The notes under the pieces: generated by a model | Database searches by the model: none | Told to the model about the DNA's origin: nothing | What the model saw: only the letters and a program-made list of their open reading frames with translations | Shown: positions 1-6,352 of the stretch, in pieces | How positions within the stretch are numbered: the first letter of the stretch is position 1 | Layout of the letters: every line of letters begins with the position of its first letter | Translations under genes and position numbers: made by a program | Assembly: GCA_012512665.1 (NCBI GenBank) | Contig: JAAZDU010000316.1 | Coordinates: forward strand, 1-6,410 | Reading direction: 5' to 3' | DNA from: Bacillota bacterium | GTDB lineage: Bacteria > Bacillota > Dethiobacteria > DTU022 > JAAZDU01 | DNA: 6,410 bases

Positions 1-456
1 AACCTTATGATCGGCTGTGCGGCGCGCCTGCAACATATCCCAGTATGGAGGTGAGGTCAGGCAAAGGTCTGCAGATTCCTCCTGCAAATAGCGAGAGAGG
101 TTGAGGGCATCATCCCGGTAAAGTTTCCAGGGGAGAGCACCTTTTAACTCCAGCAGGCGTTTTTGAGCAAGCTCAATATATTCCGGGGATAGGTCAATGC
201 CCAAACCTCTTCTTTTTAATTGTGCAGCAGCTATCAGAGTGCTGCCGCTACCCACGAAGGGATCGAAAACCAGCTCCCCCTCCCTGCTCCATACCTCCAC
301 TACTCTTTTGGCCAGGCTGACGGGAAAAATAGCCGGGTGTTGCAGTTGCTGCTCCTCTCTACTTTTTTGCAGATCATCCCAGATACTGATGCTATACTTA
401 ATCCACTTTTTGCCCCCCAAGTGATTGCAGGGCTGTTTGGGGGAATGGTTCAACAT
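1..456 (-). CDS. DNA methyltransferase (probable N4-cytosine), N-terminal part, runs off the window
   Basis: This is an S-adenosylmethionine-dependent DNA amino-methyltransferase of the N4/N6 family (PF01555 type). The 152 visible residues include HPAIFP (about 40-45, motif X region), DPFVGSG (65-71, the FxGxG SAM-binding motif I), a following GLGIDLSPEY segment (about 84-93), and TSPPYW (134-139, catalytic motif IV). A serine before PPY is usual in N4-cytosine enzymes, whereas N6-adenine enzymes usually have DPPY, so I infer m4C. Motif I precedes motif IV by only about 65 residues, which leaves little room for a target-recognition domain between them. That domain should therefore lie beyond the left edge (gamma-like order). 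The start is the ATG at 456-454, because an in-frame TAA at 490-492 excludes anything longer. AGGAGG lies 13 bases upstream, a rather long spacing. No restriction endonuclease is visible, so orphan or R-M status is open. Confidence 0.9.
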   Translation of the reverse strand, partial: MLNHSPKQPCNHLGGKKWIKYSISIWDDLQKSREEQQLQHPAIFPVSLAKRVVEVWSREGELVFDPFVGSGSTLIAAAQLKRRGLGIDLSPEYIELAQKRLLELKGALPWKLYRDDALNLSRYLQEESADLCLTSPPYWDMLQARRTADHKV

Positions 457-469
457 GATAATATTTATG

Positions 470-475
470 CCTCCT
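470..475 (-). promoter_or_regulatory. Ribosome binding site of the methyltransferase, unusually distant
   Basis: The minus strand reads AGGAGG, a full-strength Shine-Dalgarno, with 13 bases before the ATG at 456. This is longer than the usual 5-10. No better ATG, GTG or TTG lies between the in-frame stop and this ATG; only an ATT codon (462-460) would sit at optimal spacing. The ATG therefore remains the best start. Confidence 0.55.
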
Positions 476-502
476 CTGCCATTTTGTCTTTACTCTACCA
501 TA

Positions 503-538
503 AAATCCCCTACCGCGTAAGTAAGCGGTAGGGGATTT
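503..538 (-). terminator. Perfect 14-bp stem-loop, probable terminator or attenuator
   Basis: The arms AAATCCCCTACCGC (503-516) and GCGGTAGGGGATTT (525-538) are exact reverse complements around an 8-base loop (517-524). On the minus strand the GC-rich core (CCCCTACCGC) is followed by ATTTTATGG, a short T run, so an intrinsic terminator fits this strand better than the plus strand, which continues ATTTGTAAAA. It lies about 80 bases after the stop of the small membrane-protein gene and 46 bases before the methyltransferase start. It could end the upstream transcript or attenuate read-through into the methyltransferase gene. The short T run keeps confidence moderate. Confidence 0.55.
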
Positions 539-619
539 GTAAAACTATGAATTCTTTCTATGCTGTTTGATCATTGATGGTATCAGTTATAAGTTGACAG
601 ATAGGAAATAAAGTCCCTG

Positions 620-814
620 TTAACGCAGCTTACCTTTTCTACTTTTATAGGCACAGATGCTCCAGGAAAAAAAAGCGCTCAGAAAACAAGATAGCGCCAC
701 AGCTACCAGAGCCCAGCCCAGATCCCCGGTAGGCAAGAAAAAGGAGACAACAAGAGCAGCAACCATACCAATTACTACAGCCACAATTCCCGCTACCAAA
801 GCACTGCGCAACAT
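620..814 (-). CDS. Small two-helix membrane protein of unknown function
   Basis: This 64-residue protein is one I do not recognise. It is almost entirely hydrophobic. One predicted transmembrane helix covers about residues 4-27 (start LVAGIVAVVIGMVAALVV), there is a short PTGD turn near 28-31, and a second helix covers about 33-55. The tail is basic (YKSRKGKLR), which by the positive-inside rule would place both ends in the cytoplasm. It has no cleavable signal peptide pattern. The start ATG has AAGGAG 10 bases upstream (825-830), a good ribosome binding site, which supports a real gene. It begins 45 bases after the ald stop on the same strand, so it is probably co-transcribed with ald and is followed by the stem-loop at 503-538. 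It is too small for a known alanine carrier, and no function should be assigned. Confidence 0.68.
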   Translation of the reverse strand: MLRSALVAGIVAVVIGMVAALVVSFFLPTGDLGWALVAVALSCFLSAFFSWSICAYKSRKGKLR

Positions 815-859
815 AAATAACCCACTCCTTTTTCATAATAAAAGATTTGCCCGGCACTT

Positions 860-1942
860 CTACCTGTAAGAGGCGGCAACGGCCTCATTGATTATTTCTC
901 CCCGGTAAATGTTAAGGCCTTTTGCTAGGGCAGGGTTTTCATCGATAGCCCGTCGCAATCCTTTAGCTGCCAGCTCCTTTATATAGGGCAGAGTGGCATT
1001 ACATAGGGCCTGGCTCGATGTCCTGGGCACCACGCCGGGAATATTGGTTACGCAGTAATGAAGCACACCCTCTACCTTATATACGGGATTGCTATGGCTG
1101 GTCGGGCGGCTTGTTTCGGCACACCCGCCCTGATCGATGGAAACATCTACAAATACTGTACCCTCCTCCATCACTTGCAGCATCTTGGCCGTCAAGACAG
1201 TCGGCGTTTTTGCCCCTGGTACCAACACAGCCCCAATAACCAGGTCAGCTCTTCTCAGGGCCTCTGTCAGCGCGAGAGGATCTGACATAACACACTTTAC
1301 CCTGCCCTGGAAAATGTTATCTAGCTGACGCAGCCTGGGTAGGCTGATATCAAAAAGGGTAACATCTGCCTGGAGCTTCACAGCCACATGGGCAGCGTTA
1401 TAACCAACTGTACCGCCACCGATAATAACCACCCTGGCTGGAGCTACCCCGGGAACACCGCTTAACAATACCCCTTTGCCTCCCTGAAGCTTTTCCAGGT
1501 AATGAATGCCTTTTTGCGGTGCCAGGCGTCCCGCTATCTCACTCATAGGAGTCAGCAAGGGCAGGGAACCATCGGGAAGCTGTACCGTTTCGTAAGCAAT
1601 AGCGGCTACTTTTTTCTGCAGGAGAACTTCTGTCAGCTGCGGCTCTGCAGCCAGGTGTAGATAAGTAAAAAGGAGCTGGTCTTCCTGGAGCAGAGGATAT
1701 TCCTCTTCTAAAGGCTCCTTTACTTTCACGATCAACTCCGCCTGCGAAAAAATATCTTTTGAACTGGGAACAATTTCCGCCCCCTGTTCAAGGTAAATGC
1801 TATCAGGAAAACCGCTTCCTTTGCCAGCATCCTTCTCCAACAAAACCCTGTGACCGTCTTCTACTAAAATCTTAACTCCGGCGGGAGAAAGGCCCACCCG
1901 GTTTTCGTTATCTTTTATTTCCCTGGGCACTCCAATAATCAC
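860..1942 (-). CDS. ald: Alanine dehydrogenase
   Basis: L-alanine dehydrogenase (EC 1.4.1.1) is a cytoplasmic enzyme catalysing L-alanine + NAD+ + H2O to pyruvate + NH4+ + NADH, used for alanine catabolism or ammonia assimilation. At 360 residues it is slightly shorter than the usual 370 or so, with a short C-terminal tail. The N-terminus MIIGVPREIKDNENRV is diagnostic. Substrate and catalytic residues are present: R15, K75 (in VKVKEP), H96 (in YLHLA) and D269 (in DVSIDQGG). The Rossmann nucleotide-binding loop is GGGTVG at 174-179, and an acidic residue, D197, ends the next strand as expected for NAD preference. MSEIAGR (132-138) and VPRTSS (304-309) are also family signatures. The start is GTG at 1942-1940, preceded at 9 bases by AAGGAG (1952-1957). 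The gene begins 49 bases after yhaN ends. I see no truncation or missing active-site residue. Confidence 0.97.
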   Translation of the reverse strand: MIIGVPREIKDNENRVGLSPAGVKILVEDGHRVLLEKDAGKGSGFPDSIYLEQGAEIVPSSKDIFSQAELIVKVKEPLEEEYPLLQEDQLLFTYLHLAAEPQLTEVLLQKKVAAIAYETVQLPDGSLPLLTPMSEIAGRLAPQKGIHYLEKLQGGKGVLLSGVPGVAPARVVIIGGGTVGYNAAHVAVKLQADVTLFDISLPRLRQLDNIFQGRVKCVMSDPLALTEALRRADLVIGAVLVPGAKTPTVLTAKMLQVMEEGTVFVDVSIDQGGCAETSRPTSHSNPVYKVEGVLHYCVTNIPGVVPRTSSQALCNATLPYIKELAAKGLRRAIDENPALAKGLNIYRGEIINEAVAASYR

Positions 1943-1973
1943 TTAACATTACTCCTTTTCTCCAACCATTTTT

Positions 1974-1987
1974 GTATGATATGATAC
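1974..1987. promoter_or_regulatory. Imperfect palindrome upstream of ald, possible operator
   Basis: The sequence GTATGATATGATAC in the 49-base yhaN-ald gap is a 12-of-14 palindrome, with one mismatched pair (1978/1983). It lies about 30 bases before the ald start, where a regulator of ald could bind. AT-rich sequence gives chance palindromes easily, and I find no convincing -35/-10 pair around it, so the call is weak. Confidence 0.22.
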
Positions 1988-1991
1988 TTGT

Positions 1992-4712
1992 TTAAGCCAT
2001 CGTTATTAGTTGCGCAGCTGCTTTGCTCGCTACCAGGGAGGCCAGCTGATGGTGGCATGTAAAGAAAAAAACCTGCCTCCTGCGGGAAATGTCCTCTAAA
2101 AGGTCCAGCCCTCTCCCCAATCGCTTTTCATCCCAGTTTACCAGAACCTCATCCAAAAAGAGGGGCAGCGGCTCCTGGTGCTGATCCAGGTGATCAACGA
2201 GGGCCAGGCGCAAGGCTAAGTATATTTGGTCTAAAGTACCTCTGCTTAATGGGTGCTTTACCGGAACAGGGAAAGGATTATCCCTCTCCTCTACCAGCAG
2301 TTGCCCTTTTTCCTCCTCCAGGTAAAGAGCTGTATAGCGACCCCTGCTTATTATTTCAAGATAGTGCCTACAGCGCAGGAGCACATCAGGCTGGTGCTCC
2401 TGGCGATAGCTGCGATCAGCTTCGCGGATGATACTGGCTGCAAGGGCAAGCTTATCCCTGCTGTAAACAGCCTCTTTCATTTGTTCTTCTAACATCTCCC
2501 CTTTCCCAACCAACTCGGATGGTGAAATGCTGCTTTCTAAAATTTCCAGCTCCCGGCGCAGGGCAGCCTCTTCTTCAGCGAGCTGGCGCAGCTTTTCTTC
2601 TAGCTCCTGCAGCTCCACTTCAGCTTTGGCCAGTTCGCCGTCAGAAAAAAGCCAACTATCTGCAGAGGAGCTCGTTTCTTTAATTTCCCCTGCCAGCAGA
2701 TCCAGGTCAGGGTACTCTCTTTCCAGGTGTTTCTGCAGCTCCTCTGCCCCCTGCCTCGCCTTTTCCTGATTGAGATATAGTTCTATTCCCTTTTCTACAT
2801 CACCTTCTCCCCAGGCAGAGAAAGTATTATTTATGTATAATAAATTTTTCTCCATAGTTTGTTTTTCTGCCTTCAGCTTGTGCAGCGCTCTCTCCAGTTC
2901 TTCCAGCTCTTTTTGACCCTGGCGGCAATGCCACTGCTTTTCCGCTGCCTTCTCCAGGCTCTTTTTTAAGCTAAAAACAGTCTCCAGCGGGTCAGGGGCT
3001 GCCTCGAAGCCAAGCTCCAGGGCTGCTTTCTTAACCTCCTCTTCAAAGCGGCTGCTTTCTTCTCTTAGCTGTTTAATTTCCTGACGGATATCCATCAAGC
3101 GGCGCGCTATATCCTGCAGCTTAAAGAGCTCGGCCAGGAGAAGTTCTCCCGGCTCCTCCAGATAGGCCCTGGCCAGGGGCAAATCCTGCAGGGCCTGGAG
3201 GAAATACTCTTTTTTTTGCAGCATACGCTCTTTGAGCTTTTCTAGTTCTTTCTCCATTCTCTTTTTCTCTTCGCTGGCAAGCTTATGGGCATTTTTTTTC
3301 TCCCACGCTACCATAGCTCTAAAGGCAAAGTAAGCTGCAGCCAGGGTGAGGAAGACAGCTCCGGGAACAAGCAGCCACCAGGCAAAAAGATAAGCCCCGC
3401 CAAGGCTAAGGCCACCTAGCAAAAGAAGTACCGCTACCCAGGCAGGGGAAACAATTTTGGTGGCTCTATAGCCCCCTTCTTCCTGCAGAAAGCCGGGCCA
3501 TGCTCTTTCCCTGGCGCGGGCCTTTATGTAATTATCTCTCTCCAGCAGCCACTGCTCCATTCTTTTTTTTAGCTCTGCCCGCGGCAAAAGCAAAAGCTTG
3601 GTTTCTGCCTGCTTAAAAGAGAGAAGAAGTAGCTCTGAGGCCAGCAATCCTCCTCTTTTTTCTTCCTGCTGTAATTCCTTTTCCAGCCCTGCTATTTTAT
3701 CCCTACGAGCCAGTTCCACAGCTTTTTGGTCTTCCAGCAGCGCTATCTGCTTTTCCCTCTCCAGCAAGGACTGTTCTTTTTCACCAAAAAGTTGCACTTT
3801 CTCCCTGGCAATTTCCATTTTCTGCTCTGTCTCGCCTATCTGCTTTTCCCTCTCTGCAATTTTCTCTGCCAGCTGTTCCCGTACAGAGAGGGGGGATGAA
3901 GGAAAACCCAAGGGGATCTGCAGCAGGCTGGCCCTCTCCTTTAAAAAGCTAAGGCGTGCCAGCTGTTTGCGCAAAGGGTTAAGCCTTTGCGCTTTACGCA
4001 GCTTCGCTTTTAGTTCAAGCTGGTGCTCTTTCAGCTGCTCTCTTTTTAACTGCAGATCCTTTAGGTAAGCATCCTTATCCTTTTTCTTTTTCTCCCCTTC
4101 CTTAAGCTTTTCCATCTCCTGCCGCCAGCTTTTCAACTCCTGGCGTAATTTTTTATATCTAGGTTTTCCCCGGCGGTCATCTCGCCAGAGATTTTTTGCT
4201 TCTTCCTCCAGGGCAGCCACAACCTGGTTGGCAGGGTGCAAAAAAGAAGCTCCCAAGCTTCCCAAAAGCCTCTCCTGTATCTCCTCCCAGCTGCTGCTCT
4301 CAAAAAATTTCATCTTGTCCAGGGTCAGAGCATATACCTCATGGTAAAGCTCTCGCGAAATCCCAGTTAGCCAGGGCAAAGCCCTGTTATGCAGCTTTTC
4401 TTTTCCCTCCCCCCGGCTCAACCAGCCCTGGGGGGAGCTCGTTAATTGCCGGAAAACCTGAAAGCAATCCCCATTTCTAAGAACAATTTCGCCCTCCCCT
4501 CTCGGCCTGCCGGAACTGTTCCAGGGAACATAAGGATGCTGTTCCAGGCTGGCAGGGCTAAAACCATACAAGAGGGTGATTAAAAAGTGAAAAAGGGTGG
4601 ACTTCCCCCCCTCATTTGGCCCCAGGATCACATTTAGACCTGCTGATAGGTCTTCTGCCTGCCAGTGCCGCAAAGTACCGAAACAATTAATTTTTATGCT
4701 CTTAAAATGCAC
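1992..4712 (-). CDS. yhaN: YhaN-like SbcC/Rad50-type ATPase with a central membrane hairpin
   Basis: This is an ABC/SMC-type ATPase, the expected partner of the YhaO nuclease encoded just upstream, and belongs to the AAA_27/YhaN branch of SbcC-like proteins. Numbering is from the GTG at 4712 (906 residues). The head is split between the ends. The N-terminal half has Walker A GPNEGGKST at 31-39. The C-terminal half has the signature LSRGTLDQ from 822, Walker B ending in D854-E855 (LFLDE) and an H-loop TCHH with H887-H888. Between them are long charged coiled coils, roughly 165-405 and 468-725. The coils are joined by two hydrophobic helices, about 424-444 and 447-467. No CxxC motif exists anywhere (only five scattered cysteines), so there is no Rad50 zinc hook. 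GTG at 4712 is preferred because AAGGGTGAT lies 7 bases upstream and it gives the family-like N-terminus HFKSIKINCFG. Alternative starts at 4721 (ATG) and 4724 (GTG) have poor spacing. Confidence 0.92.
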   Translation of the reverse strand: MHFKSIKINCFGTLRHWQAEDLSAGLNVILGPNEGGKSTLFHFLITLLYGFSPASLEQHPYVPWNSSGRPRGEGEIVLRNGDCFQVFRQLTSSPQGWLSRGEGKEKLHNRALPWLTGISRELYHEVYALTLDKMKFFESSSWEEIQERLLGSLGASFLHPANQVVAALEEEAKNLWRDDRRGKPRYKKLRQELKSWRQEMEKLKEGEKKKKDKDAYLKDLQLKREQLKEHQLELKAKLRKAQRLNPLRKQLARLSFLKERASLLQIPLGFPSSPLSVREQLAEKIAEREKQIGETEQKMEIAREKVQLFGEKEQSLLEREKQIALLEDQKAVELARRDKIAGLEKELQQEEKRGGLLASELLLLSFKQAETKLLLLPRAELKKRMEQWLLERDNYIKARARERAWPGFLQEEGGYRATKIVSPAWVAVLLLLGGLSLGGAYLFAWWLLVPGAVFLTLAAAYFAFRAMVAWEKKNAHKLASEEKKRMEKELEKLKERMLQKKEYFLQALQDLPLARAYLEEPGELLLAELFKLQDIARRLMDIRQEIKQLREESSRFEEEVKKAALELGFEAAPDPLETVFSLKKSLEKAAEKQWHCRQGQKELEELERALHKLKAEKQTMEKNLLYINNTFSAWGEGDVEKGIELYLNQEKARQGAEELQKHLEREYPDLDLLAGEIKETSSSADSWLFSDGELAKAEVELQELEEKLRQLAEEEAALRRELEILESSISPSELVGKGEMLEEQMKEAVYSRDKLALAASIIREADRSYRQEHQPDVLLRCRHYLEIISRGRYTALYLEEEKGQLLVEERDNPFPVPVKHPLSRGTLDQIYLALRLALVDHLDQHQEPLPLFLDEVLVNWDEKRLGRGLDLLEDISRRRQVFFFTCHHQLASLVASKAAAQLITMA

Positions 4713-4719
4713 GCCTTGC

Positions 4720-4728
4720 ATCACCCTT
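4720..4728 (-). promoter_or_regulatory. Ribosome binding site that decides the yhaN start
   Basis: The minus strand reads AAGGGTGAT, an extended match to the 16S 3' end (GGTGAT), with a 7-base spacer to the GTG at 4712. The same bases contain the upstream GTG (4724) and overlap the ATG (4721). For those starts the purine run would be only 0-2 bases away, so initiation there is unlikely. Confidence 0.6.
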
Positions 4729-4732
4729 GCGC

Positions 4733-4757
4733 GCCGGCTTTACCAGTTAAACCCGGC
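4733..4757. repeat. Hairpin between yhaO and yhaN
   Basis: The arms GCCGGCTTTA (4733-4742) and TAAACCCGGC (4748-4757) pair at 9 of 10 positions around a 5-base loop. The structure lies between the yhaO stop (4773-4775) and the yhaN ribosome binding site, ending only four bases before it. There is no T run after it on the minus strand, so it is not an intrinsic terminator. A role in mRNA processing or in setting yhaN translation relative to yhaO is inference. Confidence 0.5.
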
Positions 4758-4772
4758 TATTCTTACCTATAG

Positions 4773-6035
4773 CTAGGCATCCTTTATCAGGCGCAGAGCT
4801 ATTTCCTTATCCATATCCTGTAAAAGCCTGCGTAAATATAAAAGCTTTTCTTCCCTGCTAGTCCCTACATAGCCGGCTTCAACAGCTGCCAGCAGCCGCG
4901 GAGCCAGGGAGAGCAAAAGCTCATCGTCCTTTTCCGCCCGGGCCAAAAGTTTCAGGACCTCAGCCAGCAGGTGGGGACCCTGCCGGTACTTTTCTAAATC
5001 TAGCGGGGGAAACAGCCGCTCCGCCTTGATTTCCAGCCAGGGTAAAGCCATTTCCTCTAGCAGAGACTCCTGCAAAAACAAAAGGTTGTCCTCAGACTTA
5101 AGCTCCCGGTAGAGGGGACAGGTTCCTAAGAGGTAAACCCTGGGCAAAAGCACAAGCCCAGGAGGTTGTTGCGAAATTACTTTTTGGATGCTGCTTACAA
5201 TAAGGTGCTGCAGTTGTTCTAAAGTGCTCACCTGCTCCAGGTTTTGCAAAAAAATTCTTTCCCAACAAAGGCGTGACAGCCGTTCAAAATTTACCTGCAC
5301 CCGGCCTTTTGTATCTATCTCCACCAGCAGGCAGCCTTTGGGCCCTGTTTCAGTCGGGTTTCTTCCCTGTGTATTCCCTGGGTAATAAGCAGCCGGCTCT
5401 TCCAACACCTGGCCGAAACTGTGGACATGCCCCAGAGCCCAGTAATGATAACCCTTTCCCCGCAGGTCATCACGGCTGCAAGGTGCATAACGGGAGTGTT
5501 GCTCGCTTCCCTCATGTCCCAGTACCAGGGCATGCAGCAGGGCTACACGGGGTAGAGCTTCTGCCGAAGGTGGGAAAAGGGCGACCAAATTTTTCCCTTC
5601 CTGGCGCGATTCATGACCGGCCCCGGTAACAGCAGCCACAGGCCGCCCTTCCCTGTCCCTGGCATAAACCATTTCCGGCATAGCTTTTTTATAAATGTAT
5701 ACATTGTCGGGCCAGGAAAGGCGGCCTATACCGCTCGTCCCATTAAAAGGGTCATGGTTTCCCGGGGCATAGAAAACCTTAACCCCTCCTGCTCTCAACC
5801 TCTGAAATTCTACTAGTAGTTTTTTTTCAGTGGCAAAGCTTAATAAATCCTGGTCGAAAAGATCGCCCGCTATAAGCAAGGCCTGTACTTTTTTGGCCAG
5901 GGCCAGGTCTACGGCTCTTTCCAGGCACATCCTGGCCTCTTGCTGCAAAAGACGTCTTAATTCCGGCTTTTCGCCATAAAAGCTTGTATCGAGGTGAAGA
6001 TCAGCTAAATGTAGAAAACGAAAAGAAACTTCCAT
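4773..6035 (-). CDS. yhaO: YhaO-like SbcD/Mre11-type DNA exonuclease (metallophosphoesterase)
   Basis: This is a calcineurin-like metallophosphoesterase of the Mre11/SbcD/YhaO family, predicted to be a cytoplasmic Mn-dependent DNA nuclease working with the YhaN ATPase at DNA ends. At 420 residues it has the normal family length. All five metal motifs are visible in order: DLH (D12, H14), GDLFD (57-61), GNHD (92-95), LLHALVLGHEG (with H168) and GHVH (202-205). After these comes the family segment YYPGNTQGR and a C-terminal capping region rich in leucine and charged residues, probably the contact to the ATPase. The start is ATG at 6035-6033, chosen over the GTG immediately before it (6038) because GGGAG lies 7 bases upstream of the ATG. 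It ends with TAG about 60 bases before yhaN, which suggests co-transcription. No catalytic residue is missing. Confidence 0.94.
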   Translation of the reverse strand: MEVSFRFLHLADLHLDTSFYGEKPELRRLLQQEARMCLERAVDLALAKKVQALLIAGDLFDQDLLSFATEKKLLVEFQRLRAGGVKVFYAPGNHDPFNGTSGIGRLSWPDNVYIYKKAMPEMVYARDREGRPVAAVTGAGHESRQEGKNLVALFPPSAEALPRVALLHALVLGHEGSEQHSRYAPCSRDDLRGKGYHYWALGHVHSFGQVLEEPAAYYPGNTQGRNPTETGPKGCLLVEIDTKGRVQVNFERLSRLCWERIFLQNLEQVSTLEQLQHLIVSSIQKVISQQPPGLVLLPRVYLLGTCPLYRELKSEDNLLFLQESLLEEMALPWLEIKAERLFPPLDLEKYRQGPHLLAEVLKLLARAEKDDELLLSLAPRLLAAVEAGYVGTSREEKLLYLRRLLQDMDKEIALRLIKDA

Positions 6036-6042
6036 CACTGCT

Positions 6043-6047
6043 CTCCC
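6043..6047 (-). promoter_or_regulatory. Ribosome binding site that decides the yhaO start
   Basis: GGGAG on the minus strand lies 7 bases before the ATG at 6035 and only 4 before the adjacent GTG at 6038, which favours the ATG. The match is moderate compared with the stronger sites of ald and the methyltransferase. Confidence 0.5.
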
Positions 6048-6240
6048 AGATAAATGAAACGCTTAGGTACAGAGGAAAATGTTGATTTGCTCTCTTCGAC
6101 ACCCCGCCACCTTTTTCCTTCCCTGCCCCGCAGCGCTAACCAGGGACTTTTATATTTATGACGAAGTCCAGAAACGCCTGCTAAACTAAAATTAGTCAGT
6201 CATCGAAAGAATTTTTCTTAACTAAAAGAAATATATTCGT

Positions 6241-6295
6241 GAGGAACCTCAGCCTGCTTAGGGGGGATTCTCTCCTATAGCAAGTGAGGTTCCTC
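6241..6295. repeat. Long inverted repeat forming a strong hairpin
   Basis: The outer arms GAGGAACCTCA (6241-6251) and TGAGGTTCCTC (6285-6295) are perfect 11-bp reverse complements. On the minus-strand RNA the pairing continues inward: CTTGC pairs with GCAGG (one G-U), then TAGG pairs with CCTA after small bulges. This leaves a loop of about 11 bases and a stem of roughly 20 pairs. Each outer arm contains GAGG and CCTC at its ends, so each arm is itself close to palindromic (GAGGAACCTC). Neither strand has a T run after the stem, so a standard intrinsic terminator is unlikely. It lies 58 bases after the upstream gene's stop and about 205 bases before yhaO. It could be an RNA processing or stability element, a protein-binding site, or the remnant of a small repeat element. 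Confidence 0.7.
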
Positions 6296-6352
6296 TGTTA
6301 CTTCTTAAAGGGAATTATCCTCCTAATGTTAAACTAATTGCTTTAACAATGC

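Larger units (their letters stand above)
6036..6352. other. Non-coding leader region upstream of yhaO
   Basis: This is about 315 bases without a convincing gene. It holds, from the yhaO side: a pyrimidine-rich plus-strand stretch near 6101-6128; a 6-bp hairpin GGACTT/AAGTCC (6144-6169) with an AT-rich loop containing TATAAA on the minus strand; an AT-rich segment 6181-6236 with two copies of AACTAAAA; the strong inverted repeat 6241-6295; and a small hairpin TGTTAAA/TTTAACA (6327-6348) just after the upstream stop codon. TATAAA in the 6144-6169 loop could be a -10 box, but no good -35 sits 16-18 bases before it, so no promoter is called. Confidence 0.6.

Noticed and set aside
197..531. Plus-strand open frames of 75 and 103 codons
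   Set aside because: They are antisense to the methyltransferase, whose motifs are clear on the minus strand.
594..622. TTGACA on the plus strand as a possible -35 box
   Set aside because: At 17 bases distance the -10 would be CTGTTA, which does not resemble TATAAT, and no plus-strand gene follows.
645..857. Minus-strand open frame of 70 codons starting upstream of the small membrane gene
   Set aside because: It overlaps the 64-residue membrane protein in another frame. Its start lacks a Shine-Dalgarno, while the AAGGAG inside it serves the ATG at 814.
1018..1328. Plus-strand open frames inside ald
   Set aside because: They are antisense to well-conserved ald coding sequence including DVSIDQGG, with no family resemblance.
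3598..4068. Plus-strand open frame of 156 codons, rich in serine and cysteine
   Set aside because: It is antisense to the yhaN coiled coil. Its serine-rich composition is the mirror of Glu/Lys/Leu codons on the real strand and it has no domain-like features.
6001..6102. Minus-strand GTG frame of 33 codons overlapping the yhaO start, with AAGGTGG nearby
   Set aside because: Its composition is unlike its neighbours, it ends inside yhaO, and there is no sign of function. A leader peptide is possible but unsupported.
6241..6295. Insertion-sequence or MITE ends
   Set aside because: There is no target-site duplication flanking the arms, no transposase remnant, and no second copy in the window.
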